A stretch of DNA of 32,010 nt from Muribaculaceae bacterium (GTDB lineage Bacteria; Bacteroidota; Bacteroidia; Bacteroidales; Muribaculaceae). Of this stretch, positions 16,171-24,994 are shown one piece after another. Position 1 is the first letter of the stretch, and the number at the start of each line of letters is the position of its first letter. Location of the stretch: NCBI GenBank assembly GCA_017651515.1, contig JAGCCU010000032.1:1-32010 (forward strand), read 5' to 3'. Below the pieces are notes generated by a model. It was not told the origin of the DNA, made no database searches, and saw only the letters and a list, made by a program, of their open reading frames with translations. The position numbers were made by a program, and so were the translations under genes.

Positions 16171-17262
16171 ATGAAAGAATTTATCAGTTTCGTTATAAAA
16201 GAGTCTAAACACATCCTGCGAGACCGTCGCACGATGCTCATCCTCTTCGGAATGCCTATAGTGTTGATGCTGTTGTTTGGCTTTGCCATCACCACCGATG
16301 TGCGCAATGTTCGTGTTGTAGTAGTTACTTCATCAATAGACCACCTCACTCATAGAGCCATAGTGCGCCTTTCTGCTAGTGAATATTTCAATATTACTAC
16401 CACTGTGCCAACTCCCTCTGAGGCAGAGCAACTCATCCGCTCTCAAAAAGCCGATATGGCCATAGTATTCGGAAAAGACTTTGCTGCTAACAATGGAAGG
16501 CTTCAATTCATTGTTGACGGATCAGACCCAAACATGGCCCAACAGTGGTGCAGCTATGCAACTCAGACACTTGCATTAGACGAATTATCAGGCAACAAAA
16601 ACAATTATCTAAAGACATCGCCTATAAATATAAAAATGCTCTACAACCCACAGATGAAAAGTGCATATAATTTTGTACCTGCCATTATGGGTATGCTGTT
16701 AATGCTCATTTGTGCCATGATGACGAGCATCTCTATCGTGCGCGAAAAAGAAAAAGGAACAATGGAAGTATTGCTCGTGTCGCCTGTTAAGCCATTGATG
16801 ATTATCATTGCCAAAGCTGTCCCCTACTTCATTCTTGCACTTGTCATCCTATGCACTATACTCCTAATGTCTAGATTCGTGCTTGATGTGCCGTTACAAG
16901 GATCTGTTTTCTGGATTGTAATAGTTTCGCTCATCTACATCCTACTGGCTCTCTCCCTAGGGCTCCTTATTTCTAATGTAGCTGAAACTCAGCTAGTAGC
17001 ATTATTACTCTCGGCAATGGTTCTTTTAATGCCAATTGTCATGCTATCAGGCATGCTTTTCCCCATCGAATCAATGCCAAAATTCTTGCAGTGGATTTCG
17101 GCTATAGTACCTCCGCGCTACTACATCGCGGCAATGCGAAAACTCATGATTATGGGCGTTGGCATAAGCGAGGTGATGCACGAGGTGGTTATTCTCAGCA
17201 TTATGACTGCGGTATTACTCACGCTGGCATTGGTGAAATTCAATAAGCGACTGGAACACTAA
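16171..17262 (+). CDS. ABC-2 type permease, YbhS/YbhR-like (first)
   Basis: 363 residues from ATG 16171, 13 bases after the ATPase stop; a longer frame from 16054 lies inside the ATPase gene and is rejected. One membrane segment at about 22-40 (ILFGMPIVLMLLFGFAI), a large outer domain to about 165, then five hydrophobic segments, with VREKEKGTMEVLLVSPV between the second and third: the layout of the ABC2_membrane_3 family. It forms the membrane channel with the next gene product and passes drugs or other substrates to the adaptor. Confidence 0.9.
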   Translation: MKEFISFVIKESKHILRDRRTMLILFGMPIVLMLLFGFAITTDVRNVRVVVVTSSIDHLTHRAIVRLSASEYFNITTTVPTPSEAEQLIRSQKADMAIVFGKDFAANNGRLQFIVDGSDPNMAQQWCSYATQTLALDELSGNKNNYLKTSPINIKMLYNPQMKSAYNFVPAIMGMLLMLICAMMTSISIVREKEKGTMEVLLVSPVKPLMIIIAKAVPYFILALVILCTILLMSRFVLDVPLQGSVFWIVIVSLIYILLALSLGLLISNVAETQLVALLLSAMVLLMPIVMLSGMLFPIESMPKFLQWISAIVPPRYYIAAMRKLMIMGVGISEVMHEVVILSIMTAVLLTLALVKFNKRLEH

Positions 17263-17298
17263 GGAATAAACACATCTCTAAATGGCCATTTTGCAATC

Positions 17299-18381
17299 AT
17301 GATAAAGTATCTGTTACAAAAAGAAGTCTTGCAAATACGTCGCAACGCGTTCTTGCCACGACTCATCGTCATTTTTCCTATAATGGTGATGTGTGTTTTA
17401 CCATGGGTAATGAGCATGGAGGTAAAAAACATTGTAGTTGACATCGTCGATAACGATCATTCTGTTATTTCTCAGCAATTGGTCCACAAAATCGAATCTA
17501 GCAACTATTTTATCTTCCATGGGCAACCTGCTAGTTACAGCGAAGCATTAAGTAACATAGAGCACAGCAAAAGCGATGTGGTGATAGTAATTCCACCACA
17601 CTATAGCCGTGACCTCACAACGGGCAATGTTCCACAAGTGCTCATTGCCGCAAATGCCGTCAATGGGACCAAGGGGGCTATGGGTGCATCTTACTTGTCA
17701 AAAATCGTCACCTCGCACGTTAATCCTAATATTGAAGCAATACTATCTCGCATTACAACACTCAATTTATATAATAAGCATCAGAATTATAAACTGTATA
17801 TGATTCCTGCCCTTCTTGCCATTGTAATGATGCTCATGTGCGGTTTCCTGCCGGCCTTAAACATTGTAGGAGAGAAAGAAGCCGGCACAATTGAGCAAAT
17901 CAATGTAACTCCCGTGCCGAAATGGGCATTTATCATGGCAAAACTTATTCCATACTGGATAATTGCGCTATTTGTCGTAACAGTTTGTCTGCTTTTGGCA
18001 TGGGGAATATATGGTATCACATGCAAAGGTAACTTGGTATTAATATACCTAATGGCAATGCTACTCGCTTTGTTTTTCAGTTCCCTTGGTCTTATAATAT
18101 CCAATTACAGCGACACAATGCAGCAAGCAATTTTTGTGATGTGGTTTTTTGTTGTCATTCTATTACTCTTGAGCGGGCTGTTCACTCCTACACGCTCTAT
18201 GCCTTCGTGGGCATATCTCACGACTTATGTAAACCCTATGCACTACTTTATTGATGCAGTACGAACAGTTTTCATTAAAGGCGGACGGCTTCACGACATC
18301 AATTACCAAGTTACCGCCCTTGCTTCGCTTACGAGTGTTATGGCTATCTGGGCAGTGTTGAGTTACAAAAAGAATAAATAA
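17299..18381 (+). CDS. ABC-2 type permease, YbhS/YbhR-like (second)
   Basis: 360 residues, same family and layout as its neighbour: first membrane segment about 21-39, outer domain, then five segments, with VGEKEAGTIEQINVTPVPK as the matching cytoplasmic loop and LFTPTRSMPSWAYLTTYVNPMHYF near the end. The two permeases are not close copies, so a heterodimer is likely. The gap to the first permease is 36 bases without a promoter. Last gene of the efflux operon; no clear terminator follows. Confidence 0.9.
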   Translation: MIKYLLQKEVLQIRRNAFLPRLIVIFPIMVMCVLPWVMSMEVKNIVVDIVDNDHSVISQQLVHKIESSNYFIFHGQPASYSEALSNIEHSKSDVVIVIPPHYSRDLTTGNVPQVLIAANAVNGTKGAMGASYLSKIVTSHVNPNIEAILSRITTLNLYNKHQNYKLYMIPALLAIVMMLMCGFLPALNIVGEKEAGTIEQINVTPVPKWAFIMAKLIPYWIIALFVVTVCLLLAWGIYGITCKGNLVLIYLMAMLLALFFSSLGLIISNYSDTMQQAIFVMWFFVVILLLLSGLFTPTRSMPSWAYLTTYVNPMHYFIDAVRTVFIKGGRLHDINYQVTALASLTSVMAIWAVLSYKKNK

Positions 18382-18404
18382 CACTGCTCTCAATTTACAC
18401 TTGA

Positions 18405-18435
18405 TTGTTTTGATCAAAAAAAATTAGTAATTTTG
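18405..18435 (+). promoter_or_regulatory. Promoter of the ABC exporter pair
   Basis: TTG (18405-18407), 20 bases, TAATTTTG (18428-18435). The start would be near 18441, about 35 bases before the ATG. Confidence 0.65.
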
Positions 18436-18476
18436 CAGTTACAACATTCTAACTATGTTTTTAAGTAACTGCCAAT

Positions 18477-20240
18477 ATGATTAAAACTCTTCTTCGGCAC
18501 ATAGGACAGTACCGCATGGCAGCCATCCTCACTCCTATCTTCATCATGCTGGAAGTGATTATGGATGTATTGATACCATATGTCACTGCATGGCTGATAG
18601 ACGACGGCATCAATGCCCGCAACCTGCCCAACGTGTATCGCTACGGAGGTCTGATGCTTCTCATGGCGTTCATCAGCCTGGCAATGGGTATCCTGGGCGG
18701 CCGTTTCGTGGCCAAGGCCTCGACAGGTTTTGCCGCCAATCTGCGTCAGTCGATGTATCGCAACATCCAGCGTTTCGCATTCAGCGACATTGACAAGTAT
18801 AGCACAAGTGGTTTGGTGACACGCATGACGACCGACGTCACCAACCTGCAGAGTGCTTTTCAAATGATATTGCGAACCAGTATCCGTGCCCCATTCTCGA
18901 TGATTTTCAGCATCGTGATGTGTTTCGTGATTAGTCCGCGAATGAGTGTGATATTCGTGATTGCGACCGTGGTGTTGTCGGTCATATTGACGATTATCAT
19001 CAAGCGCGTGTCTGCCACGTTCACTCAGGTTTTCAAGCAGTATGATGTGTTGAACTCGGCTGTGCAAGAGAACGTAAGTGCAATCCGTGTGGTTAAGGCT
19101 TTTGTGCGCGAAGACTACGAGAATCAGAAGTTTGAGCTTGCTGCCAAAGGTCTCTATAACTTATATGTAAAAGCCGAGCGGCTCATGGCGGTAAACCACC
19201 CCGTGATGAATATGGTGGTGTATGGCTGCATCATTGCCATCAGCTGGTTTGGTGCACAGTTTGTTGTTGGTGGCAGCTTGACCACCGGTCAGTTGACGTC
19301 GCTTTTCACCTATGTGATGAGCATATTGATGTCGCTGATGATGCTTAGCATGATTTTCGTGCAGATTACTATGAGCGTTGCCAGCGGCAAGCGCGTGACT
19401 GAGGTCATCAATGAAGTTCCAGACATTGTAAATCCCGACAATGCCGATACAGAAATCACCGATGGCCGCATCGACTTTAACCATGTTAGTTTCGCTTACA
19501 AGGGTGGCAGTGGCGAATATGCCTTGCACGACATAGACCTGCACATAGCTTCAGGCGAGACGATAGGTGTGATTGGCGGCACTGGCAGCGGAAAATCCAG
19601 CCTTATAAACCTAGTGAGCCGTCTGTACGACACCACACGCGGCAGCGTGGAGGTTGGTGGTAAGGATGTCCGTACGCTCGACCTGACTGCCCTGCGCAAC
19701 AGCGTGGCAGTGGTACTGCAGAACAACGTTCTCTTCACAGGCACGATACTTGATAACCTGAGATGGGGAAACCCCAATGCGACACTTGAACAGTGTCAAG
19801 CTGCATGCCGAATAGCCCAGGCCGATGAGTTTGTGCAGCAAATGCCTGACGGTTACAACACCCGTATTGAACAAGGCGGCACCAATGTGAGTGGCGGACA
19901 ACGACAACGCCTGTGCATTGCCCGTGCCCTTCTGAAGCAACCACAGGTGCTTATCCTTGACGACAGCACCAGTGCATGCGACAATGCCACCGATGCGTTG
20001 ATACGTGAGGCATTGCGACGCGACGTGCCTCAGATGACACGCATAATAATCTCCCAGCGCATTTCCAGTATCAAGGATTGCGACCGGATCCTGGTTCTTG
20101 ACGGTGGGCGCGTGAGCGGTTGGGACACTCACGACAATCTGCTTGAAAACAATACAATCTATAAGGAAATCTGCTCAATTCAAGATGAAGACGGTGGAGA
20201 CTTTGACGAACCTGACGGCAGAAAGGAGGACGCACAATGA
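18477..20240 (+). CDS. ABC exporter half-transporter with degenerate ATP site (TM287-like)
   Basis: 587 residues: a six-helix exporter domain (about 1-310) and an ATPase domain (330-580). Walker A GGTGSGKS (367-374) and signature VSGGQ (471-475) are good, but the catalytic glutamate after Walker B is aspartate (LILDD, D496) and the switch histidine is glutamine (SQRISS, Q527). The same D and Q are found in the TM287 half of the Thermotoga exporter TM287/288, so this is the non-catalytic partner. It overlaps the next gene by 4 bases (ATGA), which couples their translation. Likely substrates are drugs or lipids; SmdA/MdlA and LmrC are relatives. Confidence 0.92.
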   Translation: MIKTLLRHIGQYRMAAILTPIFIMLEVIMDVLIPYVTAWLIDDGINARNLPNVYRYGGLMLLMAFISLAMGILGGRFVAKASTGFAANLRQSMYRNIQRFAFSDIDKYSTSGLVTRMTTDVTNLQSAFQMILRTSIRAPFSMIFSIVMCFVISPRMSVIFVIATVVLSVILTIIIKRVSATFTQVFKQYDVLNSAVQENVSAIRVVKAFVREDYENQKFELAAKGLYNLYVKAERLMAVNHPVMNMVVYGCIIAISWFGAQFVVGGSLTTGQLTSLFTYVMSILMSLMMLSMIFVQITMSVASGKRVTEVINEVPDIVNPDNADTEITDGRIDFNHVSFAYKGGSGEYALHDIDLHIASGETIGVIGGTGSGKSSLINLVSRLYDTTRGSVEVGGKDVRTLDLTALRNSVAVVLQNNVLFTGTILDNLRWGNPNATLEQCQAACRIAQADEFVQQMPDGYNTRIEQGGTNVSGGQRQRLCIARALLKQPQVLILDDSTSACDNATDALIREALRRDVPQMTRIIISQRISSIKDCDRILVLDGGRVSGWDTHDNLLENNTIYKEICSIQDEDGGDFDEPDGRKEDAQ

Positions 20241-22150
20241 GACAGCCTAACTTCAACCCCAATGGCCCTCACAATCGCAATATGTATGTAGGTGAGCCTT
20301 CAGGCAAGCGCAAAGACGTGTTGTTGCGTCTGATGCGTATGGTATTGAAAGACTACAAGTTTTCGTTTTGTGCCGTAGCACTATGTATCGTTATTACGGC
20401 ATTTACCACTTTGGCTTCAACGCTGTTCACCCGCACTCTAATCGATGACTACATTGTGCCGCTAACGCAAAGTGCCACCCCCGATTATGGTCCCTTGGCA
20501 GCTATACTCACAAAACTAGCGTTAATATTGTTGCTGGGGGTTGCATGTTCCTACTTGCATAGCCTGCTCATGATAAATGTCACCCAAGGCACAATGCTCC
20601 GACTGCGCACCGACATGTTCCGCCACATGGAGTCGTTGCCAATATCCTACTTCGACACCCATTCACACGGTGAAGTGATGTCGACCTACACCAACGACGT
20701 TGACACGCTGCGACAAATGATTAACCAGAGTTTGCCGCAAGCATTCAACTCGCTGATCACCATTGCCATAACTTTGGCAAGCATGGTGGCCTTGAGCATT
20801 CCACTGACATTGGTATCGATAGTCATGGCAGTGATTATGGCGGTAGTGACTACTTGGCTCGGCAAACGATCTCGTAAGCACTTCAAGGTTCAGCAGCAGA
20901 GTCTGGCAGATGTCAATGGATTCATCGAGGAAATGATGACCGGACAGAAAGTGGTTAAAGTGTTCTGTCATGAGCAACAGGCCATCACCGACTTTGAACG
21001 AATCAATGAAAAACTGCGCCAGAGCACTTACGATGCTAACCGTATTGCCAACATCGTCATGCCCGTGAACGGCAACTTAGGGCATCTGAGTTATGTTCTT
21101 ATTGGTGTAGTGGGCGCAACGTTGATATTAAGTGGAAGGGTGGATCTCAGTTTAGGAACTCTAGTGGCATTCTTGACGCTGAATAAGAGCTTCGCTCGCC
21201 CAATCGCTAATGTAAGTCAGCAAATCAATAGTGTGCTTAATGCTAGCGTGGGTGCTGAGCGCGTGTTCCGCATCCTTGATGAAAAACCTGAAACCGACAA
21301 TGGTAATGTGACTTTGGTCAATGCCATGGAAGCGCCCGACGGCACACTGGTACCCGTGCCATTGCGTACGGGTGTGTGGGCATGGCGAGTTCCAACCACA
21401 CCCCAGCACTCATTTATCAAGGTGGATGGCGGCGTGCAGTTTGACATGGTGGATTTCGGTTACACTCCCGACAAACAAGTGCTTTACGACATCATGATCA
21501 ATGCCATGCCTGACCAAAAAATCGCTTTCGTAGGTGGTACTGGTGCGGGTAAGACAACCATTACCAATCTCATCAACCGTTTCTATGACATCCAAGACGG
21601 CACCATAACGATTGACGGTATCAATGTTGCCGATATTAACAAACGCCATCTGCGTCGGTCGCTTGGCATGGTGCTGCAGGAAACACACCTGTTTACAGGC
21701 ACGGTGCTTGACAATATCCGTTACGGTCGCCTTGATGCAACCGATCAGGATTGTATCGAAGCCGCAAAGCTCGTGAATGCTGATGGCTTTATCCGTCGTC
21801 TGAGTGACGGATATAAAACTGTTCTCAGTGGTGACGGCGGAAACCTGAGCCAAGGTGAACGTCAGTTGCTTGCCATTGCGCGCGCTGCTGTCGCCGACCC
21901 GCCAATCCTTATCCTCGACGAAGCTACATCTAGCATCGACACTCATACCGAACGGCTTGTTCAGAAAGGTATGGACTCGCTTATGAAAGGGCGTACTACA
22001 TTCGTCATTGCACATAGGCTTAGCACTGTTCGCAATGCAGACTGTATCATCGTACTCGAAAAGGGACGGATAATAGAAAGCGGCACCCACGATGAATTGC
22101 TTGAACAAAAAGGAAAGTACTACCAACTTTATACCGGTCATGAAATATAG
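20237..22150 (+). CDS. ABC exporter half-transporter with catalytic ATP site (TM288-like)
   Basis: 637 residues. After a polar start of about 35 residues come six membrane helices (to about 345) and an ATPase domain with Walker A GGTGAGKT (433-440), signature LSQGE (537-541), Walker B LILDE (E562) and H593, all catalytic residues present. The LSQGE form is shared with TM288-type partners. Residues about 354-395, between the membrane and ATPase domains, form an extra segment (GNVTLVNAMEAPDG, then a WAWRVP part) not found in the Thermotoga protein. It pairs with the overlapping upstream gene as an inner-membrane export pump. Confidence 0.93.
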   Translation: MRQPNFNPNGPHNRNMYVGEPSGKRKDVLLRLMRMVLKDYKFSFCAVALCIVITAFTTLASTLFTRTLIDDYIVPLTQSATPDYGPLAAILTKLALILLLGVACSYLHSLLMINVTQGTMLRLRTDMFRHMESLPISYFDTHSHGEVMSTYTNDVDTLRQMINQSLPQAFNSLITIAITLASMVALSIPLTLVSIVMAVIMAVVTTWLGKRSRKHFKVQQQSLADVNGFIEEMMTGQKVVKVFCHEQQAITDFERINEKLRQSTYDANRIANIVMPVNGNLGHLSYVLIGVVGATLILSGRVDLSLGTLVAFLTLNKSFARPIANVSQQINSVLNASVGAERVFRILDEKPETDNGNVTLVNAMEAPDGTLVPVPLRTGVWAWRVPTTPQHSFIKVDGGVQFDMVDFGYTPDKQVLYDIMINAMPDQKIAFVGGTGAGKTTITNLINRFYDIQDGTITIDGINVADINKRHLRRSLGMVLQETHLFTGTVLDNIRYGRLDATDQDCIEAAKLVNADGFIRRLSDGYKTVLSGDGGNLSQGERQLLAIARAAVADPPILILDEATSSIDTHTERLVQKGMDSLMKGRTTFVIAHRLSTVRNADCIIVLEKGRIIESGTHDELLEQKGKYYQLYTGHEI

Positions 22151-22197
22151 TTTTGTTAATTCTTTGTAAAAAACGATTCATTTCCAAGCAAAAAGAT

Positions 22198-22205
22198 TAC
22201 TTTTG
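22198..22205 (+). promoter_or_regulatory. -7 box of the Ala/Lys-rich protein gene
   Basis: TACTTTTG followed by CC; the leader to the ATG at 22281 would be about 70 bases and AT-rich. No clear -33. Confidence 0.45.
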
Positions 22206-22280
22206 CCATTTGAATAAGTCTAATAATCGTCAATACTCTAAATTTTATAAGCATAACTAATTATTAAATTCTATACGACA

Positions 22281-22994
22281 ATGAAAAAAATTGCATTATT
22301 ACTTTTAGCTGCACTGGTGATTGGTTGTGGTGCAACTAATGCTCAGAACAAATTCCGCAAGTCAAACATTGGAACCGGAACAAAGGCAAAGACCGAAGCC
22401 AAAGCTGCCGAGAAAACCAATGCGAAGTCTGACGTCAAGCCGGTAGAAAAGGCTAAGCCTGCCGAAAAGACTACAGAGGCAAAAAAGTCTGCCGCTACCG
22501 TAAAAACTGCTACAACAACCAAGGCTCCTGCCCAGAAGAAGAAAACACAAGTCAAGCATGAGCAGGCTCCAGTAGCAAAAGTCGACATTTCCAACATTGA
22601 AGGTTTCTATACCAACACCTACAGTGATGGCATCGGTGGTACTTGTACTCATCGCCTTACTGTCAACTACAATCCAGAGACTCGTACTGTAACTGGCATG
22701 CACACAAATGAAAGTGGCGTGGCTCGCAGCTATCATGGAAATGTAGTAGGCGATAACAAGGTGATTTGCTATTACGATGAAGATGGTGACGAGTTTGCCG
22801 AGATGAAGATGTATGACAACAATACTATCAAGCTCGAAGGTTTTACTGGTACGTTCAAGCGTAATAACAGTGATATTCCAACAGTGTCGTCTTCTCCAAG
22901 CGGATACTCAGGTGCTGCACCCGTAGATCGTGCTAACTATGAGGCAATCCAGAAATACCTCAAGGAAAAGGAGGAAGAAGAACAGGAACAGTAA
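22281..22994 (+). CDS. Exported Ala/Lys-rich protein, function unknown
   Basis: 237 residues. The start MKKIALLLLAALVIGCGATNA fits either a lipobox (VIGC, C16) or signal peptidase I cleavage before QNKF. Residues about 25-95 are a low-complexity stretch of Lys, Ala, Thr, Glu and Pro (repeats like AEKT, KPVEKAKPAEK), an extended linker. A small globular part follows (about 100-195) with FYTNTYSDGIGGTCTHRLTVNY and TGMHTNESGVARSYHGNV, possibly beta-strands of a lipocalin-like sort, and the tail ends in a run of E and Q. No family recognised. It stands alone between its own promoter and terminator. Confidence 0.75.
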   Translation: MKKIALLLLAALVIGCGATNAQNKFRKSNIGTGTKAKTEAKAAEKTNAKSDVKPVEKAKPAEKTTEAKKSAATVKTATTTKAPAQKKKTQVKHEQAPVAKVDISNIEGFYTNTYSDGIGGTCTHRLTVNYNPETRTVTGMHTNESGVARSYHGNVVGDNKVICYYDEDGDEFAEMKMYDNNTIKLEGFTGTFKRNNSDIPTVSSSPSGYSGAAPVDRANYEAIQKYLKEKEEEEQEQ

Positions 22995-23019
22995 TCGTTG
23001 ACTTGTAGAACGGTACAAT

Positions 23020-23049
23020 AAGTCCCCACCGGCTAGCCGATGGGGACTT
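23020..23049. terminator. Strong hairpin terminator, probably bidirectional
   Basis: AAGTCCCCA (23020-23028) pairs with TGGGGACTT (23041-23049) and the inner CGGC-TA-GCCG extends the stem. It lies 25 bases after the stop of the Ala/Lys-rich gene and 25 bases after the asd stop on the other strand, so it can serve both. No long T run. Confidence 0.75.
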
Positions 23050-23073
23050 GTTATGCATATATTGATACACCTT

Positions 23074-24081
23074 TCAGCGCTTGTGCGCTATGAGGTACTG
23101 ACCAATCTGTACGGCATTCAGCGCCGCGCCTTTCTTGATCTGGTCACCGCACAACCAGAAGGTCAGACCGTTGTCACTACTGGTATCCTCACGAATACGC
23201 CCCACAAACACCGGATCTTTGCCTGAACAGTCAATGGGCATCGGATATCGGTTGTTGCGCGGTTCATCGACAACGACAATGCCTGGAGCCAGTTGCAGGG
23301 CGGCGCGTGCCATCTCGGGGGTGATGGGCTTCTCGCACTCAATCCACACCGCTTCGCTGTGGGCGCGCATTACCGGCACGCGAACACACGTAGCGCTCAC
23401 GCGAATGTCGCTGTGCATGATTTTGCAAGTTTCCTTGACCATTTTCATCTCCTCGCGGGTGTAGTCATTGTCCTGGAAGACGTCGATGTGTGGAATCACG
23501 TTATATGCGAGCTCGTGCTGAAAGTGGTGAACCGTCAGTTCCTCTTTGCCCACTGCAATCTCGCTGGTCTGCAAAGCCAGCTCATACATTGCCTCCATAC
23601 CGGCTCCGCTGGCGGCCTGATAGGTGGCAACCTGAACGTTTTTGATGTGCGACAAGTTGTCAAGCGGCTTGAGCGCCACCACCATGATGATGGTCGAACA
23701 GTTTGGGTTGGCGATGATGTTACGCGGAGTCACCAGTGCGTCCTCACCATTCACCTCTGGCACCACCAGGGGCACATCGGGATCCATGCGGAAAGCGCTG
23801 CTGTTGTCAATCATGATGCACCCGTGTCGAGTGATAGTCGGGGCAAACTCGCGAGCCGGTCCGGAACCCATAGCCACAAAGGCAATATCAATATCCTTGA
23901 AATCGTCGTTGTGTTGTAACAGTTGCACTACATGGTCCTTGCCGCGAAAGGTAAATATACGTCCGGCACTGCGTTTTGATCCGAAGAGCACCAACTCGTC
24001 AACGGGGAAATTCTGTTCGTCAAGGACACGCATGAATTCTTGACCCACAGCGCCACTGGCGCCAACAATAGCAACTTTCAT
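23074..24081 (-). CDS. asd: Aspartate-semialdehyde dehydrogenase
   Basis: 335 residues, normal length. NADP-binding start [14 protein letters not shown], catalytic cysteine C128 in NPNCST, and the active-site histidine H241 in [13 protein letters not shown] are all present, with EVN and SSAFR segments of the family. It turns aspartyl phosphate into aspartate semialdehyde (EC 1.2.1.11) on the way to lysine, diaminopimelate, threonine and methionine. It is the last gene of the minus run, 78 bases after the ArgB-like kinase, with an inverted repeat in the gap. Confidence 0.96.
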   Translation of the reverse strand: MKVAIVGASGAVGQEFMRVLDEQNFPVDELVLFGSKRSAGRIFTFRGKDHVVQLLQHNDDFKDIDIAFVAMGSGPAREFAPTITRHGCIMIDNSSAFRMDPDVPLVVPEVNGEDALVTPRNIIANPNCSTIIMVVALKPLDNLSHIKNVQVATYQAASGAGMEAMYELALQTSEIAVGKEELTVHHFQHELAYNVIPHIDVFQDNDYTREEMKMVKETCKIMHSDIRVSATCVRVPVMRAHSEAVWIECEKPITPEMARAALQLAPGIVVVDEPRNNRYPMPIDCSGKDPVFVGRIREDTSSDNGLTFWLCGDQIKKGAALNAVQIGQYLIAHKR

Positions 24082-24131
24082 CTTTTAATAGTGTTATAGA
24101 ATTATAGAGTTATGAATTAGCATTTCTCGCT

Positions 24132-24158
24132 ATTGCAAATCTTGTGCCATTTTGCAAT
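24132..24158. repeat. Inverted repeat between the kinase gene and asd
   Basis: ATTGCAAA and TTTGCAAT, perfect 8-base arms around 11 bases, start directly after the kinase stop. No T run, so it may be an operator or a 3'-end hairpin. Confidence 0.5.
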
Positions 24159-24159
24159 A

Positions 24160-24933
24160 TTATTTGATATGCGTACCCATTTCCAGATGCGACAATTGAG
24201 CCGCATTGGTGATGATCACCTCCTTTACGCCATGGTCAATGGCGCTGAAAGCGTTGTCCAGTTTGTTCACAAACCAGTCATTTATGATTTCCAGTTCGCG
24301 CAAGGCTTTGTAACGGGTGCGCTTGAGTTCTGCAACTACGCTGTCCGGATCTTTGGGATTGAGTAGGACGCCTTTTTTCTCGAAGCAGTAAATAAGTGTG
24401 ACATCGTATCGCAATGCCAGCGCTTTTGCAACCTCGGCAGCCATGGCATCGGTCTCATTGAAAAGCAGTCCGCCTTTTCCGTCATGTGACATGGGGGCAA
24501 TTACGGGCAGCACACCAGCATCTATTAGCTTCGACAGGGTTATGGCATTCACGCTGCGAACTTCGCCGGTATGGCCGAGGTCGGTATCACCCATGCCGCG
24601 CTTGACGCTGGTAATAAGGTTCAGGTCGGCCCCGGTGACTCCCAATGCATTCATCTTTCGCGCTTGAAGAAGTGCCACAAGCTGCTTGTTGACGCGACCG
24701 GCATAAACCATAGCCAGAACGTTGAGCGTGTTGTCGTCGACCACTGGGCGACTGTCAATCTCAGTGATGCGGACACCCATGCGGTCGGCAAGCATGGAAG
24801 CTAAATTGGAGCCGCTGTGGATTACAAGCTTTCGGCCGCCAACGGTGCTCAACTTTCGGATGAACAGTTTCAGAGCCTCGGGTTTCTCGATAATCTTGCC
24901 CGATACCTTTATGATTGTAAGTTTCTCTTTCAA
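24160..24933 (-). CDS. Acetylglutamate kinase-like protein (ArgB family), altered active site
   Basis: 257 residues, the size and fold of ArgB (in Bacteroides the substrate is thought to be N-succinylglutamate). Matching parts include KLTIIKVSGKIIE, LQARKMNALGVTGADLN, VLPVIAPMSHDGKG and VTLIYCFEKKGVL. But key loops differ: KVGG is KVSG (S11), the acyl-binding HGGG is HSGS (39-42), the usual N-x-N-A-D is F-N-E-T-D (158-162), and the GGMIPKL loop reads NDWFVNKL (K224 kept). It may be a paralogue with another substrate or reduced activity. It lies between prfB (61 bases) and asd (78 bases), not with other arg genes. Confidence 0.8.
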   Translation of the reverse strand: MKEKLTIIKVSGKIIEKPEALKLFIRKLSTVGGRKLVIHSGSNLASMLADRMGVRITEIDSRPVVDDNTLNVLAMVYAGRVNKQLVALLQARKMNALGVTGADLNLITSVKRGMGDTDLGHTGEVRSVNAITLSKLIDAGVLPVIAPMSHDGKGGLLFNETDAMAAEVAKALALRYDVTLIYCFEKKGVLLNPKDPDSVVAELKRTRYKALRELEIINDWFVNKLDNAFSAIDHGVKEVIITNAAQLSHLEMGTHIK

Positions 24934-24994
24934 CTCTTTATGTTTTAGTCCAATTTCCTGATTTCTCCTTTTCGATACTCAAACGGTAATTCCG

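Noticed and set aside
21410-22141. 243-codon open frame on the minus strand
   Set aside because: Antisense to the ATPase part of the second exporter gene; no family features.
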